Below are positions 36,155-44,083 of a DNA stretch of 64,000 nucleotides, piece by piece. The DNA is from Paludibacteraceae bacterium (GTDB lineage: Bacteria; Bacteroidota; Bacteroidia; Bacteroidales; Paludibacteraceae). Within the stretch, counting starts at the first letter, position 1. Every line of letters begins with the position of its first letter. The stretch covers positions 62,001-126,000 of the forward strand of contig JAGBRL010000011.1 of assembly GCA_017632345.1 (NCBI GenBank), given 5' to 3'. Below the pieces are notes generated by a model. It worked only from the letters and a program-made list of their open reading frames with translations, was not told the origin of the DNA and did not search any database. The position numbers and the translations under genes are program-made.

Positions 36155-38428
36155 ATGGAAATACCTTCAATAATGTCAGATTTGGCGTTGATTCTGATAT
36201 CGGCGAGTTTGACGACGTTGCTGTTCAAATGGTTGAAACAGCCTGTGATTCTTGGTTATATAGTGGCTGGTCTTCTTGTGGGGAACCAGTTTCAGTTGGT
36301 GCCTACGGTTTCGGATTTTAGCGGAGTCAGAGTGTGGGCAGACATAGGTGTTGTCTTTTTGCTTTTCGCTCTTGGGCTTGAGTTCAGTTTCAAAAAGTTG
36401 CTGAGTGTGGGTAAAAACGCTCTGGTGGCGTCGTTCGTTATTATTGTAGGCATGATTCTGCTTGGTTTTGCAGTGGGAATGTCGCTCGGCTGGGGCTCGA
36501 CCAACAGTATAATGTTAGGCAGCATGATATGTATGTCTTCTACCACAATAATCATAAAGGCTTTTGACGATTTGGACATCAGGGGCAAGAAGTTCACAAG
36601 GCTGGTGTTCGGAATACTTATATTTGAGGATTTGCTCGCCATTTTGCTGATGGTTATAATCTCGACAATGTCAGTCAGCAAGACGTTCGAGGGTACAGGA
36701 CTTGTAATTGCGATAATCAAATTGGGCTTCTTTCTTGTTATCTGGCTTGTGCTTGGCATATTTTTCTTGCCTACATTCTTGAACAGCGCGAAAAAGATGC
36801 TGAATAACGAGACTTTGCTGATTGTGGCTCTTGGGCTGTGCTTCGGGATGGTTATGTTTGCCACGCACGTCGGCTTTTCTTCGGCGCTTGGCGCGTTTGT
36901 GATGGGCTCTATCTTTGCAGAGACGATGGAGGCAGAGCGCATTGACTTTATTGTGAAGCCGGTCAAAGATCTGTTCGGAGCAATATTCTTCGTCTCTGTG
37001 GGCATGCTGATAGACCTCAATATCCTTATAGAATACATTGTGCCGATTCTTGTGATTTCCGCGTCTATTGTTGTTGGCCAGATCTTTTTCGCCACATGCG
37101 GTGTGCTGCTTTCCGGACAGTCACTTAGAACGGCTATTCAGTCAGGTTTCAGCCTTACTCAGGTCGGTGAATTCGCCTTTATCGTGGCGTCGCTTGGAAC
37201 GTCTCTTGGGCTGATAGACAAGTTCCTTTATCCTGTGATTGTGGCTGTGTCTGTAATAACAATATTTATAACTCCGTTTATGATGAGGCTGGCAGACCCT
37301 GCCTACGGGTTTGTTGTAGATAAGATTCCGGCAAACTGGCTGGAAATGATAGAGCGCAAACGCACATCTACAGTAAAGGAGGAGAGCGTGTGGAAAAGCC
37401 TGCTGGCTCAGATATTGCGCATAGTCTGCATCTATTCTGTTGTGATAATCGCCATCATCGCCATTTCGGTGATTTACATAAATCCGTTCATCACTTCGTT
37501 TGTGAGCGGAGTGGCCGGGAAGATTCTTGCGGCCTCGGTCTCTGTACTGCTCATGTCTCCGTTTATCCGCGCTCTGGTGGCTAAGAAGAACCACTCCAAG
37601 GAGTATCGTTATTTGTGGGCTTTGAAAAAGACCAATTGGATTCCGCTGGTGCTGCTGACCCTTGTCAGGGTTATGCTGGCCATAGGTTTTATCAGTTTTG
37701 TGCTGTACTCGGTGTTCAACCATGTGGGCATTATTCTTGTGTTTTCAGTCTCAGCCCTTCTGATTTGTCTGATGATGTTCTCCAAGTTGCTCAAAATGCA
37801 GTCGATAAAGCTGGAGAGAAGATTCATATCCAATCTTAACCTGAGAGAACATGAGTTGCAGAGAGCAAAAGAAGAGAGAAGCACGTTTGACAGCTCTCAG
37901 CTTGAGAAGTCTTTGTCAATATATGATTTGCACCTTGCCGATTTTACAGTTTCTGCAGATGCTCCGTGTTGCGGAAAATCTCTTATCGAACTAAATTATC
38001 GGACTCGCTTTGGAGTGCATGTGATGTCTATCATGCGCGGAAGCCGACGTATTAACATACCTGGCGGAAAAGAGATAATTTTCCCGAGCGACAAGATTCT
38101 TGCGCTTGGCACAGATGAGCAGCTGCAGAGTTTTAAGGGAGAGCTGGAGTTTGATGACTCTTGCAGACCTGATGCGGGAAATATGAAGGAGGTTAGCCTT
38201 GAGCAGATTGAGATAACCAAAGGCTCTTCGTTAATAGGTGTGTCTATACGGGAGTCTGGAATAAGAGACTCTGCAAAGTGCATGGTTGTGGGGATAGAGC
38301 GCAATGCTTGCGCTATGGTTAATCCGGATGTGAAAACCGAGTTTATGGCAGGCGACATCGTTTGGATAGCCGGAGAAAAAGATAAGATAGAAGAGTTGCG
38401 AAGCAAAGGTACTGCTGTAGAGAAATAG
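36155..38428 (+). CDS. Kef-type monovalent cation:proton antiporter (CPA2) with two TrkA-C domains
   Basis: 757 residues. About 12-13 hydrophobic helices fill residues 1-540. The conserved antiporter core shows LKQPVILGYIVAGLLVG and FLLFALGLEFS early, LVFGILIFEDLLAILLM with the paired acidic residues, and LTQVGEFAFIVASLG. The C-terminal part has two TrkA-C-type beta domains (~585-660 and ~675-745), but no TrkA-N nucleotide-binding domain. Such proteins exchange K+ or Na+ for H+ at the inner membrane. Monocistronic by context. Confidence 0.92.
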   Translation: MEIPSIMSDLALILISASLTTLLFKWLKQPVILGYIVAGLLVGNQFQLVPTVSDFSGVRVWADIGVVFLLFALGLEFSFKKLLSVGKNALVASFVIIVGMILLGFAVGMSLGWGSTNSIMLGSMICMSSTTIIIKAFDDLDIRGKKFTRLVFGILIFEDLLAILLMVIISTMSVSKTFEGTGLVIAIIKLGFFLVIWLVLGIFFLPTFLNSAKKMLNNETLLIVALGLCFGMVMFATHVGFSSALGAFVMGSIFAETMEAERIDFIVKPVKDLFGAIFFVSVGMLIDLNILIEYIVPILVISASIVVGQIFFATCGVLLSGQSLRTAIQSGFSLTQVGEFAFIVASLGTSLGLIDKFLYPVIVAVSVITIFITPFMMRLADPAYGFVVDKIPANWLEMIERKRTSTVKEESVWKSLLAQILRIVCIYSVVIIAIIAISVIYINPFITSFVSGVAGKILAASVSVLLMSPFIRALVAKKNHSKEYRYLWALKKTNWIPLVLLTLVRVMLAIGFISFVLYSVFNHVGIILVFSVSALLICLMMFSKLLKMQSIKLERRFISNLNLREHELQRAKEERSTFDSSQLEKSLSIYDLHLADFTVSADAPCCGKSLIELNYRTRFGVHVMSIMRGSRRINIPGGKEIIFPSDKILALGTDEQLQSFKGELEFDDSCRPDAGNMKEVSLEQIEITKGSSLIGVSIRESGIRDSAKCMVVGIERNACAMVNPDVKTEFMAGDIVWIAGEKDKIEELRSKGTAVEK

Positions 38429-38571
38429 CGAGCAGTGTCTCTGCATGGGCAGGTGCGCGTCGCAGGATTGCGATTGCGGCGGCACGCAGCATAGACGTCT
38501 TCGCAACTATCGTGTTGCGGGATTAAAAAATGCTGCTGTATCGCCAAACGCCGTGCTCTTTCGCGGCTATA

Positions 38572-39414
38572 TTATAATGCAAGTGTAATGCGTTCCGCCT
38601 CAATCTCTTCGTGAAGAAATACAGATGCAGATTTTCTGAACTTTTCTATTGCTTCTGTTGTGTAAAATTTGCAAGATGCACTCCTGCCTATATGATTCTC
38701 CATATCGCCATGTCTTGACAAATAATTTTCAAGGCTTTTAGCCACAATTTCGCCTTGCGAAACTATATTCATCTCCTTCGGCACATACTTTCGTATCTTG
38801 TCAATCAACAAAGGATAATGTGTGCAAGCCAAAACAATAGTGTCTATGTCCTTGTCTTGTGATAAAAGACGATCCAGCTCCTTTTTCACAAAATAGTCCG
38901 CGCCGTCTGAGTTATATTCAGAATTTTCCACCAGCGGCACCCACATCGGGCAAGCGTTACCGTTAACTGTTATGTCAGGAAAGAGCTTTTTAATTTCAAT
39001 TGGGTAAGATTCAGACTGTATAGTTCCAACCGTACCGAGAATTCCCACGTGCCTGCTTTTTGTTATAGAGTCAATAGCCTCGACTGTAGGACGAATCACG
39101 CCCAGCACTCTGCGCTCATTGCCCCATTGCGGCAAGTCGTTTGTCTGAATACTTTTCAGCGCCTTGGCAGAAGCTGTATTGCAGCCGAGTATTACCAGCG
39201 GGCAGCCCAAGTCAAACAGTTTCTTCACAGACTGTTTTGTGAACTCATACACCACATCAAAAGAGCGTGTGCCGTACGGCGTGCGCGCATTGTCTCCCAA
39301 ATACACGTAATCGTACTGAGGCATCAGCTCCCTTATTTTCTGCAATATAGTAAGACCACCGTACCCAGAGTCAAAAACCCCTATCGGACCAGTCTGCATA
39401 GGATATTGTACCAT
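38572..39414 (-). CDS. murI: Glutamate racemase
   Basis: 280 residues. FDSGYGGLTIL gives the first catalytic Asp-Ser pair, ILGCNTASAKAL the first catalytic Cys and VLACTHYPLL the second Cys with its His. YLGDNARTPYG is also typical. The enzyme makes D-glutamate for peptidoglycan. ATG at 39414, with a minus-strand TAATTTTG box (39448-39455) about 35 bp upstream. In Bacteroidetes murI often lies downstream of OmpH and BamA genes; here it stands alone. Confidence 0.97.
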   Translation of the reverse strand: MVQYPMQTGPIGVFDSGYGGLTILQKIRELMPQYDYVYLGDNARTPYGTRSFDVVYEFTKQSVKKLFDLGCPLVILGCNTASAKALKSIQTNDLPQWGNERRVLGVIRPTVEAIDSITKSRHVGILGTVGTIQSESYPIEIKKLFPDITVNGNACPMWVPLVENSEYNSDGADYFVKKELDRLLSQDKDIDTIVLACTHYPLLIDKIRKYVPKEMNIVSQGEIVAKSLENYLSRHGDMENHIGRSASCKFYTTEAIEKFRKSASVFLHEEIEAERITLAL

Positions 39415-39447
39415 AAGAACGTACTTTTTAAAACTTCATCTCGATGG

Positions 39448-39455
39448 CAAAATTA
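39448..39455 (-). promoter_or_regulatory. -7 box for murI
   Basis: Minus-strand TAATTTTG matches TAnnTTTG. Confidence 0.5.
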
Positions 39456-39538
39456 AGAAAGATATTTAGAATTTGTTTGAATTTTGAAGAAAATTTATTT
39501 CAGTGAAAAAAGGACTTTTTTTTATTTGTTGTGAAACA

Positions 39539-39570
39539 TTTGGAGAAGTCGTAAAAGCATGCTACATTTG
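39539..39570 (+). promoter_or_regulatory. Complete promoter for the hairpin RNA
   Basis: TTTG at 39539-39542 and TACATTTG at 39563-39570 are separated by 20 bp. The start would be near 39577. Confidence 0.7.
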
Positions 39571-39576
39571 CATAAT

Positions 39577-39836
39577 GATGTTAGTTGCAACGCATCGAAT
39601 GTATAACTTTAAAAACATAAGTATAATTAGAAAAAGAGTAAAAGTTTATAAGTCATAAATAGAAGCATTTTAGCTTTTTTCTTCTTCCCTTTAAATTTGG
39701 CGATTTAAGTATCTGAAGAGAAATGTTAAAGTTGCTCACGCTTTAGCGTGGGCTTAACTTTATTTCTTGCAGATACAAGGTTACGCCAAATACCTAAGGG
39801 AAGCGGGAAACAAGTTAAGTTTCACGCTTTTTTTTA
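39577..39836 (+). ncRNA. Non-coding RNA with long imperfect hairpin (possible 6S-like RNA)
   Basis: Core 39684-39803 folds into one rod. CTTCCCTT (39684-39691) pairs with AAGGGAAG (39796-39803); ATTTGGCG (39695-39702) with CGCCAAAT (39784-39791); GTATCTG (39709-39715) with CAGATAC (39770-39776); AGAAAT (39719-39724) with ATTTCT (39762-39767); AAAGTT (39728-39733) with AACTTT (39756-39761); GCTCACGC (39734-39741) with GCGTGGGC (39746-39753) around a TTTA loop. An intrinsic terminator follows at 39801-39836. There is no coding frame. A long rod with internal loops and no SRP, tmRNA or RNase P motifs suggests 6S RNA, but the large central bubble of textbook 6S is not obvious. The 5' ~100 nt are unpaired in this model. 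RNA gene likely; family uncertain. Confidence 0.7.
39801..39836 (+). terminator. Intrinsic terminator of the hairpin RNA
   Basis: AAGCGGGAAAC pairs with GTTTCACGCTT (one G/A mismatch), then a run of eight T. Confidence 0.85.
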
Positions 39837-39870
39837 TGCCTAAATTTAAACAGATTAAATTTCGTTGTTT

Positions 39871-40224
39871 ATGAAAGGAAAGGTTTTAATTTTAATCACA
39901 TCTCTATTGTTACTATCTGGGTGTGGTTTGAAAAAAACAGTCTCAATGTATGAGACAAGGCAACCATATTATGGTGAAATAACTGTTGTTCCTCTGGGGC
40001 AATCTATACCTGAAGGATATAAAATGATAGGTACAGGCTCTTATGGAGAAAAAGGCTTTACAAGAACTAAAAACTGCACACTGGAAGCCATTATAGAACA
40101 GGCTCGTGCAGATGCGAAAGAGAAAGGTGCGTCGCTAATAAGTATCATGAAAATAAAAGAGCCCAGCATATGGACAACATCATGTTACTATGTGACTGTA
40201 TCATTCTATATAAAAGAAAATTAA
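39871..40224 (+). CDS. Small lipoprotein of unknown function
   Basis: 117 residues from the ATG at 39871. Lipobox LLLSGC at residue ~18. The mature part is about 100 residues, with GYKMIGTGSYGEKGFTR, then ALEA-like helix IIEQARADAKEKGASLISIMKI and a C-terminal strand YYVTVSFYIK. This strand-helix-strand order with GA at the helix end is reminiscent of RcsF/DUF4156-type small lipoproteins, but no defining Cys pair is seen and the match is weak. It starts 35 bp after the terminator of the hairpin RNA and is followed 29 bp later by another lipoprotein gene, probably in the same operon. Confidence 0.75.
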   Translation: MKGKVLILITSLLLLSGCGLKKTVSMYETRQPYYGEITVVPLGQSIPEGYKMIGTGSYGEKGFTRTKNCTLEAIIEQARADAKEKGASLISIMKIKEPSIWTTSCYYVTVSFYIKEN

Positions 40225-40253
40225 TAAGTGTTTAATGTCAAAAGAAATAAATC

Positions 40254-41228
40254 ATGAAATTTTTTAATGTTTTTTTTAAGTTTTTATTGATAGCTTCCTT
40301 AGTGGGCTTTTTTACAACTTCTTGTAGCAAAGAAGATGACGATGACAAAGATGAAGAATTTAAAGAAGAGGAAAAGGAAGAGGTAATTAATTTTCACGTG
40401 GATGTCACAAATTTCAGAGGCGAAACTATTTATTTTTTCGTTGAAGACGGCACTACTAAAAGCATTTTATCTGGAAATGTTTTAACATGGGATCTATCTC
40501 ACAAATCTCAAACAGGTTACGTAAAAGTAGGGGTTAAATTAGCCAATGGGGAAATATTAGACCAAAAAAGCATTGGAGAAGGAGATGTTTATAAACTTGT
40601 TGTGAATAAAGAAAATTCTGACTCTGATGTGTCTGATGATGTTGAAAAATGGAGGCTTATCGTTGAATTAACAAATCTCAGCAGCAATTTTATCTATTTG
40701 TATGTTGACGGAGAACAAACAGAAATAATCGGTTCGGGTAAAGTGTATAGTTATTCTAAAAATATTATCAATCAGTCAGAATCGCTTGTTGAGGTTAAAA
40801 ATGCAGATGGAATTGTGCTATCCTCTAAAAAAGTAAGCAAAGACGGGAACTTCGTAGAAACCATAAAAGACCCGGTCTTTACTATTACAAAGATTGTGTT
40901 AAACAAATGGAGTGCGGATAATTTATGGGACGATCCAGACCCTTGGTTTGAGGTGAAAGTTGGAGATAATGTAGTAGGTAGAAGTATTTATAAACCAGAC
41001 GTTGAGGACGGTAGTGTATGTACTTTTTCTGACTTGTCCATTACAGTTGACGAGATTTACTCTCAGGTAAGTTTTGTTCTTTGGGATCATGACACAGGTT
41101 ATTCTTCTGCTGGCTCAACTTACATCTCTGGGCTTCAAACTACGAATTTTAGTAAATATTGGAGAAAAGACTCGTTCACTATGAGTATTTCCGATTTAGA
41201 GTTTACTGTATATGGTACTTGGAAATAA
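40254..41228 (+). CDS. Lipoprotein with two tandem beta repeats and a C2-like C-terminal domain
   Basis: 324 residues. Lipobox FFTTSC, then an acidic Asp/Glu spacer (SKEDDDDKDEEFKEEEKEE). Two similar units of ~75 residues follow: VDVTNFRGETIYFFVEDG with SILSGNVLTW (from ~48), and VELTNLSSNFIYLYVDGE with IIGSGKVYSY (from ~137). The last ~115 residues, FTITKIVLNKWSADNLWDD to the end, resemble a C2-type beta-sandwich with several acidic residues that could bind calcium. Found beside another lipoprotein; no known function. A strong terminator follows. Confidence 0.75.
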   Translation: MKFFNVFFKFLLIASLVGFFTTSCSKEDDDDKDEEFKEEEKEEVINFHVDVTNFRGETIYFFVEDGTTKSILSGNVLTWDLSHKSQTGYVKVGVKLANGEILDQKSIGEGDVYKLVVNKENSDSDVSDDVEKWRLIVELTNLSSNFIYLYVDGEQTEIIGSGKVYSYSKNIINQSESLVEVKNADGIVLSSKKVSKDGNFVETIKDPVFTITKIVLNKWSADNLWDDPDPWFEVKVGDNVVGRSIYKPDVEDGSVCTFSDLSITVDEIYSQVSFVLWDHDTGYSSAGSTYISGLQTTNFSKYWRKDSFTMSISDLEFTVYGTWK

Positions 41229-41245
41229 GATTTTTCTTTTGTGAG

Positions 41246-41288
41246 AAGCAATCCTGAAGTGTTTTGGCTTCAGGATTTGCTTTTTTAT
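41246..41288 (+). terminator. Intrinsic terminator after tandem-repeat lipoprotein gene
   Basis: AATCCTGAAG pairs with CTTCAGGATT, followed by TGCTTTTTT. Confidence 0.9.
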
Positions 41289-41409
41289 AGATATTGCAGA
41301 ACTAAAAGTCAAAAGACCCAATTGCAAAGAAAGTCAAATCTCTACATGAAATAATTCGACCCAAAGACATTTATTTCAGTGAAAAATGCTTTTTTTATAC
41401 AAAGTTTTT

Positions 41410-41417
41410 TATATTTG
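41410..41417 (+). promoter_or_regulatory. -7 box for cvpA
   Basis: TATATTTG matches TAnnTTTG and lies 25 bp before the ATG at 41443, excluding the in-frame ATG at 41386. Confidence 0.6.
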
Positions 41418-41442
41418 TTCTTCAAACGAAACTGACAAACTT

Positions 41443-41958
41443 ATGAGTATATTTGATTTTTTCGTGATTCTGATATTAGTCGTCGGATTCATAAAGGGCG
41501 CGTCTAAGGGATTTGTGCTTGAGTTTTCTGGGTTCATTGGCATTATTGTAGGTATCTACATATCAAGGTTCTACTCAGGCCCGATGACAGAGATGCTTGT
41601 GAAGGTTTTTGGTGTGGAAAAGGAATATTCTGTGATTTTCGGCTTTGCGCTGACGTTCGTCTTTGCTATGCTTTTGTTCAGCTTCCTTGCGCGGCTTGTG
41701 AACAAGTTTGTGACTCTCATATCTCTTGGTTGGCTGAATAAATTGCTGGGTGGCGTGTTCTCTTTGTTTAAGTACATGTTCGTCATAAGTGTATGTCTCA
41801 ACATATTCGGGTATTTTAATCAGAAGGTTGACTTTGTCCCGAAAGACAAACTTGACGCGTACCTGACTTATAATCCGGTCAAAGCGGTTGTTCCGGCTGT
41901 GCTTCCTTATTTGAACCTGAATGAGTTGCTTGATGTTATAAAGAACGGAAAACAATAA
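41443..41958 (+). CDS. CvpA family membrane protein
   Basis: 171 residues with four hydrophobic helices (about 4-20, 28-45, 65-85, 100-120). FDFFVILILVVGFIKGASKGFVLE matches the CvpA N-terminal pattern of a helix followed by GxxKG. CvpA was named for colicin V production in E. coli; its general role is envelope-related and not well defined. ATG chosen because a -7 box lies between it and the upstream alternative. Monocistronic, followed by a convergent tRNA gene. Confidence 0.87.
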   Translation: MSIFDFFVILILVVGFIKGASKGFVLEFSGFIGIIVGIYISRFYSGPMTEMLVKVFGVEKEYSVIFGFALTFVFAMLLFSFLARLVNKFVTLISLGWLNKLLGGVFSLFKYMFVISVCLNIFGYFNQKVDFVPKDKLDAYLTYNPVKAVVPAVLPYLNLNELLDVIKNGKQ

Positions 41959-42049
41959 AGGCGGATGTAGCTTATTAAAGTTTGCGTTTGTGACTTTGAG
42001 ACATTTAGATGAGTAGCCTCCGAATCTGTTCGCAGATTATACGTAAAAG

Positions 42050-42085
42050 CAAAGGAGCATTTCTCTTTCGAAAAATGCTCCTTCT
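42050..42085 (-). terminator. Terminator of tRNA-Lys
   Basis: Minus strand: AAGGAGCATTT pairs with AAATGCTCCTT, then TGCTTTTA. Confidence 0.75.
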
Positions 42086-42091
42086 GTTGAG

Positions 42092-42164
42092 TGAGCCAGC
42101 TGGGGCTCGAACCCAGGACCCCATCCTTAAAAGGGATGTGCTCTACCTGCTGAGCTACTAGCTC
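42092..42164 (-). tRNA. tRNA-Lys (anticodon UUU)
   Basis: 73 nt, no encoded CCA. Acceptor GAGCTAG pairs with CTGGCTC (one G-U). D-stem GCTC/GAGC; anticodon stem CATCC/GGATG around loop CTTTTAA (anticodon TTT); T-stem CTGGG/CCCAG with loop TTCGAGC. All arms pair fully. It lies alone on the minus strand with its own full promoter and terminator. Confidence 0.97.
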
Positions 42165-42197
42165 TCCCTTGATTGCCTTGATTTCTCAAAGACAGCG

Positions 42198-42227
42198 CAA
42201 AGATACGCAACTTTTTTTAATGTGCAA
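42198..42227 (-). promoter_or_regulatory. Complete promoter for tRNA-Lys
   Basis: Minus-strand TTG (42227-42225) and TATCTTTG (42205-42198) are separated by 19 bp. Confidence 0.75.
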
Positions 42228-42382
42228 TTTTTTTGGCTCTTTTTTTTGACCATTGCGAAAAATATCTCTGCAAATTATGTTATGGATAAATATTTTAAGG
42301 GAGTAAAGCTCTGACAGCGAAATAAAAGAGACTTCAAGATTCAAAAAAAAGAAATTTTTTATTAAGGCTAAAGAATAATTTT

Positions 42383-42390
42383 ATAATTTT
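42383..42390 (+). promoter_or_regulatory. -7 box for DUF4348-like gene
   Basis: TAATTTTG matches TAnnTTTG, 18 bp before the GTG start at 42409, leaving a very short leader. Confidence 0.5.
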
Positions 42391-42408
42391 GGAGTTCTTA
42401 TAGTAGTT

Positions 42409-43122
42409 GTGGATTTGTATATTAGGAAATATAAGGGATTTTTGTGCGTGTTGGTACTGACCTTTGCGCCGGTTCTCTGTTTTTCGCAGGACTTTTCAGA
42501 TTTCTTTGTGGATTTTCTGACTGTTCCGGGGAAACAGATGACCAAGATTGCTGTTCCCCTAAAAACACCGGAGGGTGTTGTGCAGCATGCGTCCAAATAT
42601 TCTCCTATAACTTATAAGGACAAGCGGAATGTCGCAATCTTATGCTCAGACTCGTTGCAGAAGATTTCAGGTAGCAGTTATCCGTCTGTTGCAATTCATA
42701 ATCTGAAGAGCAAAAAGAGCCAGGTCTGCCTGTTCGAAAGAAAAGGCAAAGAGTGGAAGTTGGCGGAAGTCTCCAATTTGAGCGGTGCGGAGGTGTCGGA
42801 CGCAGAGTTCGTCTCTTTTCTGTGCGACTATTCCAAAGATGCGGACCTGCAGATGAAGAGAACCATCTTCCCGTTCCCGATAAGAAACTATTCGAAGAAA
42901 AGCAAGGAGATGCAAGAGACTACGCTGCTCATGCCGAGGGAGTGGAACATGCTGGACTTTTGCAACTCTTATGGCGAAATCTGTTTGTTTGATACCAAAG
43001 ACTTGAGCGTTGCGAATAACAGAAGATTTGCTATATACAGAGACGGCTCTCTTGCCGAAATATATAATTTTATACGGATTAACAAAAAGTGGTACCTCAT
43101 AGAGAAGGAGATTTGGAAGTGA
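42409..43122 (+). CDS. Exported DUF4348-like protein
   Basis: 237 residues, starting with GTG at 42409; no in-frame ATG fits before the signal peptide. The hydrophobic stretch GFLCVLVLTFAPVLCFSQ ends in a type I cleavage-like site. The mature part includes FSDFFVDFLTV and the block DLQMKRTIFPFPI, a pattern known from DUF4348 proteins of Bacteroidetes, which have no assigned function. The C-terminus (FAIYRDGSLAEIYNFIRINKKWYLI) looks like a closing beta-sheet of an NTF2- or lipocalin-like fold, but that is only an impression. It stands alone. Confidence 0.65.
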   Translation: MDLYIRKYKGFLCVLVLTFAPVLCFSQDFSDFFVDFLTVPGKQMTKIAVPLKTPEGVVQHASKYSPITYKDKRNVAILCSDSLQKISGSSYPSVAIHNLKSKKSQVCLFERKGKEWKLAEVSNLSGAEVSDAEFVSFLCDYSKDADLQMKRTIFPFPIRNYSKKSKEMQETTLLMPREWNMLDFCNSYGEICLFDTKDLSVANNRRFAIYRDGSLAEIYNFIRINKKWYLIEKEIWK

Positions 43123-43301
43123 AAATCTGCTTTTGTTGAAATCTTGTGAATAAAAATCAGCGCATATTTTTGGGTTTGACAAATAAAATGACGAATATTG
43201 CCGACGCAAATGATTTTTGCTCGACTAACGTCTCTATTTCTTCATTATAAGAATGTAGGGCGGCAGAATATTTAGAAAACACTTAATATCTATAAAAAGA
43301 G

Positions 43302-43787
43302 ATGAAGAAAAACACGATTTTTTATTTGGTAACATTAGTCGGTACGCTGGCGGTAGGCGGTTTTATATTCACGAACTCCAGAGCTGAAACGTTAGAGGCT
43401 GAAATGATTCCAGCCGAAGCCAAGTGGGAGGTTAAGTTAAAAAGTGAGAAAATGGTTATGGGACAGCCTGTAGAGGCGGTGGAATTAACTCCGATGAAAA
43501 GGTCCGTTTTCGTAAACCGAATACGCACAGGCTCGTTGCCTGCCAGTTTTTTTATTGAGGCGGAAAACACCGGAGCTGAGAAAAATGACGACCTTTCGTG
43601 CAAAATCATGCTGAACGGAGTAGAGGTGGACGGAGACTTTTCTGTAACTGACCGAGATGAAAAATGTGTCAGAGGGGTTGTTTCTATAGATTTGGCTGCG
43701 ATGACGGAGACATATAAAGAGGAACAAATATTAGAATTTTTGAACGCATTCCTCGATAATCGTGATTTTAATGTTAAATTAGATTAA
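43302..43787 (+). CDS. Exported protein of unknown function
   Basis: 161 residues. An N-terminal hydrophobic segment (IFYLVTLVGTLAVGGFIFT) acts as signal peptide or anchor. The remainder is mixed beta with a NGVEVDGDFSVTDRDEKCVRGVVSIDL region and a final helix. No family recognised. A clean ATG after an A-rich leader, no competing frames and codon use like its neighbours support a real gene. It lies alone between the DUF4348-like gene and tRNA-Leu. Confidence 0.65.
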   Translation: MKKNTIFYLVTLVGTLAVGGFIFTNSRAETLEAEMIPAEAKWEVKLKSEKMVMGQPVEAVELTPMKRSVFVNRIRTGSLPASFFIEAENTGAEKNDDLSCKIMLNGVEVDGDFSVTDRDEKCVRGVVSIDLAAMTETYKEEQILEFLNAFLDNRDFNVKLD

Positions 43788-43858
43788 ATTTATCTCTTTG
43801 ATTTTTAATGAGTTCTGAATTAGATTTAATTTTTTTTAGATTTTTTTGGCAAAAAGTG

Positions 43859-43889
43859 TTGCGCAAATAAAAAAAACGACATATCTTTG
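43859..43889 (+). promoter_or_regulatory. Complete promoter for tRNA-Leu
   Basis: TTG at 43859-43861 and TATCTTTG at 43882-43889 are separated by 20 bp; the tRNA begins 20 bp downstream. Confidence 0.75.
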
Positions 43890-43908
43890 CACTGCAAAAA
43901 CAAAGAAA

Positions 43909-43990
43909 GCGGATGTGGCGTAATTGGTAGCCGCGCTAGACTTAGGATCTAGTGCCGCGAGGCGTGGGGGTTCGAGTCCCTTCATCCGCA
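43909..43990 (+). tRNA. tRNA-Leu (anticodon UAG)
   Basis: 82 nt, a class II tRNA with a variable arm and no encoded CCA. Acceptor GCGGATG pairs with CATCCGC; anticodon stem CTAGA/TCTAG around loop CTTAGGA (anticodon TAG); T-loop TTCGAGT. Confidence 0.97.
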
Positions 43991-43992
43991 CA

Positions 43993-44031
43993 CAAAGTGA
44001 GAGGCTGAAGAGTTTCTCACTTTGTTTTTTT
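43993..44031 (+). terminator. Terminator of tRNA-Leu
   Basis: CAAAGTGAGA pairs with TCTCACTTTG, followed by seven T. Confidence 0.9.
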
Positions 44032-44083
44032 GTAAGATGCAAATTTGGGGTTCTGAATCTGAAACTAAACTGACGCGTAAATC

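Noticed and set aside
38429-38571. GC-richer spacer with short inverted repeats (CGCAAC/GTTGCG) after the antiporter gene
   Set aside because: The stem is followed by GGATTAAAAAA rather than T, and no consistent larger fold was found; too weak to call a terminator or RNA gene.
39577-39836. SRP 4.5S RNA, tmRNA or RNase P RNA as identity of the hairpin RNA
   Set aside because: No SRP GGAA-loop with AGCAG region, no tRNA-like TTCGA...CCA end, and no RNase P conserved core could be found.
43123-43301. Possible small gene or RNA between the DUF4348-like and next exported-protein genes
   Set aside because: No coding frame, promoter box or stable fold could be supported.
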